A DNA stretch of 64,000 bases from Paracoccaceae bacterium. Its GTDB lineage: Bacteria > Pseudomonadota > Alphaproteobacteria > Rhodobacterales > Rhodobacteraceae. The translations under genes were made by a program, and so were the position numbers. Numbering within the stretch: the stretch's first letter is position 1; every line of letters begins with the position of its first letter. Positions 50,156 to 58,011 of this stretch are shown piece after piece. Location: positions 1 to 64,000 of the forward strand of contig WKFI01000004.1 of the NCBI GenBank assembly GCA_014872875.1, written 5' to 3'. The notes under the pieces are model-generated. The model was given only the letters and a program-made list of their open reading frames with translations, was not told the DNA's origin and searched no databases.

Positions 50156-51142
50156 ATGAAACTGGCAATCAATGGATTCGGCCGTATCGGCCGCGCGATA
50201 TTGCGACAGATCCTGACTTCGGACCGAGGTCGGAACATTGACGTCGTCCGTATCAACGATATCGCACCGCTGGACATGTGCGCCTATCTTTTTCAGTACG
50301 ACAGCACCTTTGGCCCCTTCCCACACGCGGTTGAGCAAAGCGCCGGGTCACTTCAGGTCATGGGTCGCGACATCCCTGTCAGCCACGCGCCCGACCTGAC
50401 AAACGTGGAACTGAGCGGCGTCGACGTTGTTCTGGAATGCACCGGGATCGCCAGAACATCTGACGTGGCCGAGCGTGGGATCGCCGCCGGGGCACGCAAG
50501 GTGCTGATCTCGGGACCCTCGCCTGCGGCAGAACTGACAGTGGTTCTGGGCGCGAACGAAGAGCGGCTGAACGGTACCCGGATCGTATCAAATGCGTCCT
50601 GCACCACCAACGGACTGGCACCTCTGGTGCGGTTGGTGGACGAGATTGCAGGCATCGACAGCGCCCATATGACGACCATCCATTGCTACACGAACTCGCA
50701 ACCCATGGTGGACGCCCCGCGCGGAGATTTTGCCCGATCCCGGGGTGGCGCCCTGTCGATGGTACCGACCACAACATCCGCCACCCACCTGATCGACGAG
50801 GTACTGCCGCATCTGAAAGGCCGTATCAGCGGTGCAGCAGTTCGGGTTCCGACGGCGAGTGTTTCAGCGGTGGATCTGGTGGTGCAGACCGCGCGCGACC
50901 TGCACGGAGAGCTGTTTCAAACAGCGCTGCAGGAAGCGGCAACAGCATCCGGCGTTCTGGGATGGACCGATATGCCGCTGGTCTCTTCCGACCTGAGGTC
51001 GCGCCCGGAGTCGCTGGTCATCGCCGCCCCGGAAACCCGAGTCATCGGCGAGCGCCAGGTGCGGATCTTTGGGTGGTACGACAATGAATGGGGTTTCTCT
51101 GCCCGAATGATCGACGTCGCCCGCCTGATGGCATTGGACTGA
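50156..51142 (+). CDS. Glyceraldehyde-3-phosphate dehydrogenase-like protein (divergent)
   Basis: A 328-residue protein with the GAPDH fold: NAD-binding INGFGRIGRAILRQI at the start, active-site SNASCTTNG with catalytic Cys149, base His176 (IHCYTNSQ) and the C-terminal WYDNEWGFSARM. The second cysteine of the usual SCTTNC is replaced by Gly153, and the stretch after His176 (PMVDAPRGDFARSRGGALS) departs from the usual R-RAAA-NIIP pattern. It may be a paralogue with another aldehyde substrate, or an erythrose-4-phosphate dehydrogenase-like enzyme. It lies within the urate cluster, on the opposite strand to the permease. Confidence 0.85.
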   Translation: MKLAINGFGRIGRAILRQILTSDRGRNIDVVRINDIAPLDMCAYLFQYDSTFGPFPHAVEQSAGSLQVMGRDIPVSHAPDLTNVELSGVDVVLECTGIARTSDVAERGIAAGARKVLISGPSPAAELTVVLGANEERLNGTRIVSNASCTTNGLAPLVRLVDEIAGIDSAHMTTIHCYTNSQPMVDAPRGDFARSRGGALSMVPTTTSATHLIDEVLPHLKGRISGAAVRVPTASVSAVDLVVQTARDLHGELFQTALQEAATASGVLGWTDMPLVSSDLRSRPESLVIAAPETRVIGERQVRIFGWYDNEWGFSARMIDVARLMALD

Positions 51143-51156
51143 TCCCAACACAGGAC

Positions 51157-51359
51157 CTCCCGCCCCTTTTGAACAGCATCCCAGATGCTGACAAAAGCGT
51201 TGGGCCCGGCAGCGCCAAGGGCGCTGCGCCAGCACATTGGCGGCAGACACAGAGCCGGGAAACAAGGCCGCTCAGTCAGGGCCGGGTGCGTCCGCGCCGC
51301 GCAGCGGCGCCCGGCCCAACGCTTTGACGGCGCGCAGCGCAGGAAAAAGGGGCGGGAGC
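51157..51359. repeat. Dispersed intergenic repeat family 1, copy B, with inverted arms
   Basis: The left arm (51157-51216) reads CTCCCGCCCC, a CAGCATC...GATGCTG dyad, then AAAGCGTTGGGCCCGGC and AGCGCC. The right arm (51294-51359) carries the same motifs in inverted order, ending GGGGCGGGAGC. The core between the arms is unrelated GC-rich DNA. It fills the gap between the convergent GAPDH-like and permease genes and could fold into a long hairpin; its end may serve as terminator (GGGGCGGGAGCGCCCC then TTTT). Confidence 0.7.
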
Positions 51360-51374
51360 GCCCCTTTTACTTCT

Positions 51375-52802
51375 TCATTCGCCTGACAGGCTGCCCTTAC
51401 CGTGTCCGGACAGACCGCCCGAAACTTCTTCGGTAGCCTCGCCGGACAGGTCCTGCGGCAGCACCAGGTTCAGCACGATCGCGATCAGGGCTGCAGGCAG
51501 CAACCCGCTGGTCATCAGGATGCGCAGCGTGTTCGGAAGATGCTGGACCGCGCCGGGTTCAAGTTGCAACCCAAGGCCAATGGACAGGGAGATCGCAAAG
51601 ACAACCATGTTGCGTCGGTTCCAGTCCACATCCGACAGCATCGAGATACCCGCCGCAACAACCATCCCGAACATGACGATCACGCCACCGCCCAATACCT
51701 CGATGGGAATGGTACGAATGATCGCGCCCACTTTGGGGATCAATCCACACAGGATCAGGAACAGGGCCCCAAAAGTAACCACATGGCGGCTCATCACGCC
51801 TGTCATCGCAATCAGACCCACATTCTGGCTGAACGACGTGTTCGGGAAGGCTCCGAACAGTCCTGCAACGGCAGATCCCACACCATCGGCATAGGTGGCC
51901 CCTTCAATCTCCCGATCCGTGGCTTCGCGCCCGGCGCCGCCCTTGGTAATGCCCGAAACATCGCCCACGGTTTCCACCGCAGAGACAAAGGCCATGAGAC
52001 AGAAACCGATGATCGCTGCAGCTGAAAACTCGAACCCATACTTGAACGGAACCGGCAGCGCAAAGGCTGCAGCACGGCCCCAGCTGTTTCCGATGGCTTC
52101 GAACGTGACCATGCCCACCAGAAGCGCATAGAGATAGCCCACGATCAGCCCCAGCAAGACGGCCGAGACAGACAGCATCCCACGGGCAAAGAACTTGAGC
52201 CCCAGCGTGACGACTATCACCACCAGCGCCGCCGACCAGTTCAGAAGAGAACCGTATTCCGGCGTTCCGATGGCCGGAACACCCCCCGCCGCATATTGAA
52301 TGCCGACCTTGACCAGAGCCAGACCGATCATCGTGACCACCAGCCCGGTGACCAAGGGCGGCAGCGCAAAGCGGATCTTGCCTATGAACGTGCCCAGAAT
52401 GGCATGAAACACACCGCCAATGATCACACCGCTGAACAGGGCGGCCAAACCGTCCACGCCCTTGCCTGCGACCAGCGGGATCATGATCGGCAGGAACGCA
52501 AAACTGGTCCCCTGCACCACCGGCAGCGCGGCGCCGACCGGGCCCAGTGTCACGGTCTGCAACAGTGTCGCAACACCAGCGAAAAGCATCGACATCTGGA
52601 TCAGGTACAGAAGTTCAGGAAAATCCGGGGAATTCGAGCCAAAGCCGAACCCGGCGGCCCCCGCCACGATGATCGCAGGAGTTACATTGGATACGAACAT
52701 TGCCAGCACGTGCTGGATGCCTAGCGGGATCGCCTTGTGCAAGGAAGGTGTATAATTGGGATCGCGGAGTTGCTCCGGCGTCCCGATTGAAGTGTCGGCC
52801 AT
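51375..52802 (-). CDS. NCS2-family purine (urate/xanthine) permease
   Basis: A 475-residue membrane protein with about 12-14 helices of the nucleobase:cation symporter-2 family. The family signature appears as SFSQNVGLIAMTGV (QN-x-G-x4-T). The HKAIPLGIQHVLAMFVSNVTP start, LPVVQGTSFAFLPIMIP and CLMAFVSAVETVGDVSGITK are typical of the urate/xanthine branch. The cluster suggests urate or xanthine uptake as substrate (inference). It is the last gene of puuE/uraD-allA-permease. Confidence 0.92.
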   Translation of the reverse strand: MADTSIGTPEQLRDPNYTPSLHKAIPLGIQHVLAMFVSNVTPAIIVAGAAGFGFGSNSPDFPELLYLIQMSMLFAGVATLLQTVTLGPVGAALPVVQGTSFAFLPIMIPLVAGKGVDGLAALFSGVIIGGVFHAILGTFIGKIRFALPPLVTGLVVTMIGLALVKVGIQYAAGGVPAIGTPEYGSLLNWSAALVVIVVTLGLKFFARGMLSVSAVLLGLIVGYLYALLVGMVTFEAIGNSWGRAAAFALPVPFKYGFEFSAAAIIGFCLMAFVSAVETVGDVSGITKGGAGREATDREIEGATYADGVGSAVAGLFGAFPNTSFSQNVGLIAMTGVMSRHVVTFGALFLILCGLIPKVGAIIRTIPIEVLGGGVIVMFGMVVAAGISMLSDVDWNRRNMVVFAISLSIGLGLQLEPGAVQHLPNTLRILMTSGLLPAALIAIVLNLVLPQDLSGEATEEVSGGLSGHGKGSLSGE

Positions 52803-52886
52803 GGGTCACTGTCTCCTTGTTGGTCCTTGTTCCATGGGGGTCTTGCCGCTTCTTTTCTGGCGGCTTCGTTGAAACGCTGTCCGGGT

Positions 52887-53375
52887 TCAGGAGCGCAGGA
52901 CGGTGTATGGCTCGTCGAACCAGTGTTCCTGGAGGTTGTCTCCGGGACCGATACGATCCACGACAGCGAATAGTCCGGGGGCGCACAGCGGGGTCAGAAC
53001 CCCATGCCAGGTGCCCCGGTGAAAGTTGATGGCCTGATGCGCCTGTGTTTCAAAGGCCAGTGGTGTTCCGGGCAGCCCCCCCTGATCTGGCGCGACGATG
53101 ACCAGAAACGGATGCTCGGTCATCGGGATGAAAGACTGCGAGCCTTCCGGGTGTCGTTCCACCATCTCCAACTTGTAAGGCAGCTTTCGCGGTGTCGCAT
53201 TGAACAGGCTGACCCCGGCCCTGCCATCGACAAAATCCAGATCCACCCGATCGTGATACCGGCCACATTGCCCTTGGTTGATAATCTTGTCCGGATCGCC
53301 CGAGCAATCGATCACCTGCCCAAACGGGGCAAAGGCCGGGACCGTAAGTGGCTGGATCAGTACCTGTCTGGTCAT
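52887..53375 (-). CDS. allA: Ureidoglycolate lyase
   Basis: A 162-residue enzyme releasing urea from (S)-ureidoglycolate and giving glyoxylate, the last ureide step. Conserved AllA blocks are LTVPAFAPFGQVI, VSLFNATPRKLPYKLEMVERHP, SQSFIPMTEHPFLVIVAPD and AHQAINFHRGTWHGVLTPL, with the active-site His and Arg residues. Its ATG overlaps the stop of the puuE-uraD fusion gene by four bases, so it is probably translationally coupled. Confidence 0.95.
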   Translation of the reverse strand: MTRQVLIQPLTVPAFAPFGQVIDCSGDPDKIINQGQCGRYHDRVDLDFVDGRAGVSLFNATPRKLPYKLEMVERHPEGSQSFIPMTEHPFLVIVAPDQGGLPGTPLAFETQAHQAINFHRGTWHGVLTPLCAPGLFAVVDRIGPGDNLQEHWFDEPYTVLRS

Positions 53376-54784
53376 GAGGGCAGGACATCCCGCAGCCGGA
53401 ACTCCGCGATACGCTCAACCTGTTGACAGGCTTCGGAAAATTCGACCTCCCGATCATGGTCGATCCGGCGCCTGAACGCGCTCAGGATCGAGGCCTTGTC
53501 GTGATCGCGCACGGCAATGATGAAGGGAAAGCCAAACTTATCCACGTAACGTTGGTTTAGATTGGTGAATGTATGGCGCTCTTCGTCGGTCAACGCATCC
53601 AACCCGGCGGAGGCCTGCTCGGAGGTGCTTTCCGCCGTCAGCCGCTTGGCCTGCGCCAGCTTGCCCGCCAGATCCGGATGCGCCGTCAGAACGCCCAGCC
53701 GTTCCTCAGCGCTGGCCGACCTGAACATGCGACAAAGCGCATTGTGCAAGCCGCCTGCGGTATCATGTGCTGGCCCCAGCTCCAGTTCAAAGGCGCGCTC
53801 TGCGATCCAGGGGGAGTGTTCAAAAATCCCGCCATAGCGGGAGACGAAATCGTCGCGATCCATCTGGCTGGGACGGGCGCGCTTGACCGGTGGATGCACG
53901 GCAGCCCAATGCTCGGCGATCTGCAGACGCGTGGCAAACCAGACATCGCCATGGGATTGCACATAGTCCAGGAACCGTTTCAGCGCCATCACCCGACCGG
54001 GACGCCCCACCAAACGACAGTGCAACCCGACGGATAGCATTTTGGGCGCGCCCGCCTTTCCTTCGGTGTAAAGCGCGTCAAAGCTGTCCTTGAGATAGGC
54101 AAAGAACTGGTCGCCCGAGTTGAACCCTTGCGGCGCGGCAAAGCGCATGTCGTTGACATCCAAGGTATAAGGCACGATCAGCTGATCGCAACCGCTTGCT
54201 TCGATCCAGTAAGGAAGGTCGTCAGCATAGGTGTCAGCCACATAGTCAAACTGCCCGGTCTCAGCTGCCAGTCTCACTGTCTGATCGGAACACCGGCCAG
54301 TGTACCACCCTCGCGGTGGCACTCCCACGACTTCGGTATGCAGACGGATCGCCTCCTGCATGTGGGCTATTTCTTCTTCGACGGGGATATCCCTGTAGTC
54401 GATCCATTTCAGCCCGTGCGACGCAATCTCCCACCCCGCTGATTTCATGGCGGCCACCTGATCCGGCGACCGCGCCAGAGCCGTTGCCACGCCATAAACC
54501 GTAATCGGCAAATCCTGCAGAAGGCGATGCAAGCGCCAGAACCCGGCGCGTGCACCGTATTCGTACACCGATTCCATGTTCCAGTGACGCTGTCCCGGCC
54601 AGGGCTGCGCGCCGACGATCTCGGACAGGAACGCCTCGGACGCGGCATCGCCGTGCAGCAGGCAGTTTTCGCCGCCCTCTTCGTAATTCAACACGATCTG
54701 AACGGCGATCTTTGCCCCGCCAGGCCACTGCGCACCCGGCACCGAAGCGCCGTATCCGATCATGTCACGTTCGTATCTTTTCAT
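53372..54784 (-). CDS. Fused allantoinase (PuuE type) and OHCU decarboxylase (UraD)
   Basis: A 470-residue bifunctional protein. Residues about 1-300 form a polysaccharide-deacetylase-fold, metal-independent allantoinase (PuuE): [47 protein letters not shown] and [15 protein letters not shown]. Residues about 310-470 form the decarboxylase Ura[36 protein letters not shown] and [22 protein letters not shown]. It thus converts OHCU to S-allantoin and then to allantoate. The ATG at 54784 gives the PuuE N-terminus [12 protein letters not shown]. It is first of the operon with allA and the permease, divergent from uraH. Confidence 0.93.
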   Translation of the reverse strand: MKRYERDMIGYGASVPGAQWPGGAKIAVQIVLNYEEGGENCLLHGDAASEAFLSEIVGAQPWPGQRHWNMESVYEYGARAGFWRLHRLLQDLPITVYGVATALARSPDQVAAMKSAGWEIASHGLKWIDYRDIPVEEEIAHMQEAIRLHTEVVGVPPRGWYTGRCSDQTVRLAAETGQFDYVADTYADDLPYWIEASGCDQLIVPYTLDVNDMRFAAPQGFNSGDQFFAYLKDSFDALYTEGKAGAPKMLSVGLHCRLVGRPGRVMALKRFLDYVQSHGDVWFATRLQIAEHWAAVHPPVKRARPSQMDRDDFVSRYGGIFEHSPWIAERAFELELGPAHDTAGGLHNALCRMFRSASAEERLGVLTAHPDLAGKLAQAKRLTAESTSEQASAGLDALTDEERHTFTNLNQRYVDKFGFPFIIAVRDHDKASILSAFRRRIDHDREVEFSEACQQVERIAEFRLRDVLPS

Positions 54785-54831
54785 TACCGGTCTCCGAAAC
54801 TTGATGCAGGATAATCCAGACAATCGCGCCT

Positions 54832-54854
54832 GTTTTTCAAAAATTCCGAAAAAC
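54832..54854. promoter_or_regulatory. Dyad GTTTTTC-N9-GAAAAAC between puuE/uraD and uraH
   Basis: Perfect seven-base inverted arms in the 148-base divergent region of the urate genes. It could be an operator or a simple AT-rich hairpin; no regulator can be assigned from sequence. Confidence 0.45.
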
Positions 54855-54932
54855 ACTGTCAATCTCTGCGAATTTGCAGTTCGCGCAAGGATAAGGCAGT
54901 TCTGGGATCACAATGACCTGCGGGAGGGCGAA

Positions 54933-55289
54933 ATGAGCGGTTTTCTGACCACACATGTTCTGGACACGGCACGCGGATGTCCGGCAGAGGGTCTGCGGAT
55001 CGAACTGTTCCGTCTGGACGGTGAAATGCGTGAAAAACTGACCGAGAAAGTAACCAACAGCGATGGACGCACAGACGGTCCGATCCTTCCTCTCGAAGAG
55101 TTCGGTGTCGGGACCTACGAACTGCTCTTCCACGCGGGTGACTATCTCCGCCACAGTGGCCAGGCCGGGTCCTCTCCCCTATTTCTGGACCAAGTCCCGA
55201 TCCGCTTCGGAATCAGTGAGGGCGATGCACACTACCACGTCCCGTTGCTGATATCGCCTTTCAGCTATTCCACTTATCGCGGCAGCTGA
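54933..55289 (+). CDS. uraH: 5-hydroxyisourate hydrolase
   Basis: A 118-residue transthyretin-like enzyme hydrolysing 5-hydroxyisourate to OHCU. The active-site motifs are [15 protein letters not shown] (His), [13 protein letters not shown] (Arg) and the C-terminal YRGS signature, all present. The ATG at 54933 has GGGAGGG a few bases upstream; the frame is open further upstream to 54762 without family similarity. It is cytosolic, with no signal peptide. It acts between PuuD and the PuuE-UraD fusion. Confidence 0.96.
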   Translation: MSGFLTTHVLDTARGCPAEGLRIELFRLDGEMREKLTEKVTNSDGRTDGPILPLEEFGVGTYELLFHAGDYLRHSGQAGSSPLFLDQVPIRFGISEGDAHYHVPLLISPFSYSTYRGS

Positions 55290-55301
55290 TCATACGCGCA
55301 G

Positions 55302-55371
55302 CGCTCCCGCCCCTTTTTCATTCGCTTTCGCGCCCTCAAAGCGTTGGGCCGGGCGCCGCGACGCGGCGCGG
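55302..55371. repeat. Dispersed intergenic repeat family 1, copy C
   Basis: It reads GCTCCCGCCCCTTTTTC, then CAAAGCGTTGGGCCGGGC and GCCGC..GCGGCGC. Most positions match the reverse complement of the right arm of copy B (51294-51359). A degenerate family 2 tail lies at 55406-55430. It fills the gap between uraH and the convergent lysR gene. Confidence 0.7.
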
Positions 55372-55493
55372 TAGCGCAGGAAGCTTGCCTCAGCCGACAT
55401 AGTCGCTTTGCCAGAGCAACTCCGGGGCGCGCGCGTTGCGTGCGACGGAGGCAGCGCCCCCAATTGAGAACGCTTGCCAGAGGTATCCATCTT

Positions 55494-56429
55494 TCAGGGC
55501 TGGGCGTTCTCTGCCGCCGTTTCAGCCGCCCGCACGGCCTTTGCCATGCGGTGGGTCATGAAATCCATGAAAAGGCGCGACTTGGGGTCCTGATGTCGCC
55601 GATGCGTGTACAGGCAGGCCATCTGAACGGGCATCGGCGGCGTCTGCTCCGCCACCCGCAATAGACGGCCGGACAGAAGGTGGTCTGCTATTTCAAACAC
55701 AGGCTTCAAGGCGATCCCCTGCCCTGCCAGCGCCCAATCGGTCAGTACATCGCCATCATCACATTCACACCGCCCCGAGACGGCAAATCTCCGAACGCCG
55801 TCGTCGGTCTGCAGCTGCCATTGAAACTCAGCCGCACCCGGATAGCGCAAGTTGAGACAATCATGCCCCTGTTTGACGAGATCCTCGCCCGACGCTGGAT
55901 TGCCTCTGGCCGACACGTAGTCGGGCGAGGCGACCAGAACCCGCTGACACTCGGCGATCTTGCGGATACGCAGGGTACTGTCTTCGGGCTGCCCCAGGAA
56001 AAAGGCCAGATCCAGACCTTCCGTGGTTAGATCCACGGTCCGGTCCGACAGGCGCAGCCGCAATGATATTTCAGGATACTCCCTCAGAAACTCGGGCACT
56101 TCAGGTGCCACCAGCCTGCGTCCGACCCCCAACGGCGCCGCCACAAACAAGGAGCCGCGCGGGGTGTCGGTCAGGTTCATCACCTGGGCCTCGGCGTCAT
56201 CGACAGCTTCCAGAACGGAGACCGCCCCGGAATAAAAGGCCCGCCCTTGTTCTGTTGCCGTCAAGTTCCGGGTGGTGCGCTGAAACAGACGGACGCCCAA
56301 ATAATCCTCCAGCTGGGATATCCGCGCCGAAGTAACAGCCGGTGAAATCCGCAAATCTCGTCCGGCAGCAGACATGCTCCCCAGTTCATAGACGCGGACA
56401 AAGGTGCGGATATTGTCGAGATAGGACAT
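55494..56429 (-). CDS. LysR family transcriptional regulator
   Basis: A 311-residue LysR-type regulator. The N-terminal winged helix-turn-helix covers about 1-60 (TFVRVYELGSMSAAGRDLRISPAVTSARISQLE, LGVRLFQRTTRNLTATEQG), followed by a substrate-binding effector domain (about 90-295). It belongs to the large subgroup with SPAVTS-type recognition helices. The ATG at 56429 starts MSYLDNIRTF. Position suggests that it regulates the divergent puuD and perhaps the urate cluster; the effector could be a purine intermediate (inference). Confidence 0.92.
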   Translation of the reverse strand: MSYLDNIRTFVRVYELGSMSAAGRDLRISPAVTSARISQLEDYLGVRLFQRTTRNLTATEQGRAFYSGAVSVLEAVDDAEAQVMNLTDTPRGSLFVAAPLGVGRRLVAPEVPEFLREYPEISLRLRLSDRTVDLTTEGLDLAFFLGQPEDSTLRIRKIAECQRVLVASPDYVSARGNPASGEDLVKQGHDCLNLRYPGAAEFQWQLQTDDGVRRFAVSGRCECDDGDVLTDWALAGQGIALKPVFEIADHLLSGRLLRVAEQTPPMPVQMACLYTHRRHQDPKSRLFMDFMTHRMAKAVRAAETAAENAQP

Positions 56430-56443
56430 TGTTCCGAAATTTT

Positions 56444-56464
56444 TGATACAGTTAGAGACTATCA
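56444..56464. promoter_or_regulatory. LysR-type box TGATA-N11-TATCA between lysR and puuD
   Basis: A perfect five-base inverted repeat with an eleven-base spacer, fitting the T-N11-A core recognised by LysR-type regulators. It sits 15 bases upstream of the lysR start and 68 bases upstream of puuD, where an autoregulator and activator would bind. Binding by the adjacent LysR protein is inference. Confidence 0.6.
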
Positions 56465-56531
56465 TGGAATACCGAATAAAGCCGGTTTTGCCTAGGCTGT
56501 GCCAAACAGAACTTCCAAAAGTGAGGGCTCA

Positions 56532-57758
56532 ATGTTCGAATTGACCTTGGTGTGGGATTGGGTGAGTTTCGCCGTCCGCTGGCTGCACGTCATCACAGCC
56601 ATCGCCTGGATCGGCTCATCCTTCTATTTCATCGCGCTGGACCTGGGTCTGCGCAAAGCGCCAGATCTGCCGGTGGGGGCACATGGCGAAGAATGGCAGG
56701 TCCATGGAGGTGGATTCTATCACATCCGCAAATTTCTGGTCGCTCCGGAATCGATGCCGGACCATTTGACCTGGTTCAAATGGGAAAGCTACTCGACATG
56801 GCTCAGCGGCTTTGCCTTGCTGATGGTCGTCTATTGGGTGGGCGGCGAGCTTTACCTGATCGACCAGTCCAAGGCTGAACTGGCATTGTGGCAGGGCATA
56901 TTGATTTCGGCGGCGACGCTGTCGATCGGCTGGTTGATCTATGACCGCTTGTGCAAGTCCGGGCTGGCCGACCATCCAACCCTGTTGATGGTCCTGTTGT
57001 TCGTACTGCTGGTAGCAATGGGTTGGGGTCTGAATCAGGTGTTCACGGGTCGCGCCATGATGCTGCATCTGGGCGCCTTCACCGCCACGATCATGAGCGC
57101 GAACGTCTTTTTCATCATCATCCCGAACCAGAAAATCGTGGTTGCCGATCTCAAAGCGGGTCGCACGCCAGACCCCAAATACGGCAAGATCGCCAAGTTG
57201 CGCTCGACGCACAACAACTATCTGACCTTGCCGGTCATCTTCCTCATGCTGTCGAACCATTATCCACTGGCCTTTGCGACCCAGTACAACTGGATCATCG
57301 CGGCGCTGGTCTTCCTGATGGGGGTCACGATCCGACACTACTTCAACACCTGCCATGCCCGCGCCGGGAATCCGGTTTGGACATGGGCTGTAACGGCGCT
57401 GCTGTTCATTGGCATCATCGCGCTCTCCTCGGCACCTATGGAGTACGAAGGCGACGAGGAGGAGGCTGTCCTGTCCGGGTCAGCCCTGGTGTTGGCGCAG
57501 GCAGACGGCTTTGAAGAGGTACAGGAAGTGGTCATTGGCAATTGTTCGATGTGCCACGCGCGGGAACCGTTCTGGGACGGCATCCGCCAGGCCCCCAAGG
57601 GCGTGCTTCTGGAAACCGAAGCAGACGTCGCCCGGCAAGGGCGGGAGATTTACCTTCAGGCCGGTGTCACCCACGCCATGCCACCTGCCAATGTGACTTA
57701 CATGGAGGACGACGCTCGCGCGGTCATCCGCCGCTGGTACAGGAATGCGGGGATTTGA
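56532..57758 (+). CDS. puuD: Membrane urate hydroxylase PuuD with C-terminal cytochrome c domain
   Basis: A 408-residue membrane enzyme (DUF989 family) oxidising urate to 5-hydroxyisourate and passing electrons to a cytochrome c. About eight helices fill residues 10-300 (FAVRWLHVITAIAWIGSSFYFIALD, HGGGFYHIRKFLVAPE). A cytochrome c domain follows, with heme site CSMCH (Cys338, Cys341, His342) and probable axial Met383 (HAMPP). This is the alternative to soluble urate oxidase. The ATG at 56532 has GAGGG just upstream. It is followed by a terminator at 57825. Confidence 0.93.
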   Translation: MFELTLVWDWVSFAVRWLHVITAIAWIGSSFYFIALDLGLRKAPDLPVGAHGEEWQVHGGGFYHIRKFLVAPESMPDHLTWFKWESYSTWLSGFALLMVVYWVGGELYLIDQSKAELALWQGILISAATLSIGWLIYDRLCKSGLADHPTLLMVLLFVLLVAMGWGLNQVFTGRAMMLHLGAFTATIMSANVFFIIIPNQKIVVADLKAGRTPDPKYGKIAKLRSTHNNYLTLPVIFLMLSNHYPLAFATQYNWIIAALVFLMGVTIRHYFNTCHARAGNPVWTWAVTALLFIGIIALSSAPMEYEGDEEEAVLSGSALVLAQADGFEEVQEVVIGNCSMCHAREPFWDGIRQAPKGVLLETEADVARQGREIYLQAGVTHAMPPANVTYMEDDARAVIRRWYRNAGI

Positions 57759-57824
57759 CCGTCCCGCGATCTTACTCCCTGTTTGGTACATAACACCTTG
57801 GGATGAATTGGCCCGACGGGCCAC

Positions 57825-57846
57825 GAGGGGCAACGCCCCTCTTTTT
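57825..57846 (+). terminator. Rho-independent terminator after puuD
   Basis: A seven-base stem GAGGGGC-AAC-GCCCCTC followed by five T, 66 bases after the puuD stop. Confidence 0.8.
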
Positions 57847-58011
57847 GTCTGATCGGCACAGCATTATTGAAATCGTCGATGCGACCATTGAGTGACGATT
57901 TCACGCGATTGGTGGCTTTGGCAATTTCGCGGTCTATGCTACCCCTTGTGGTACGCGAGTCTCCTACCACTGGATATTCGCGGAGTTGAGGGGGCAGTCG
58001 GAGCCTTGATA

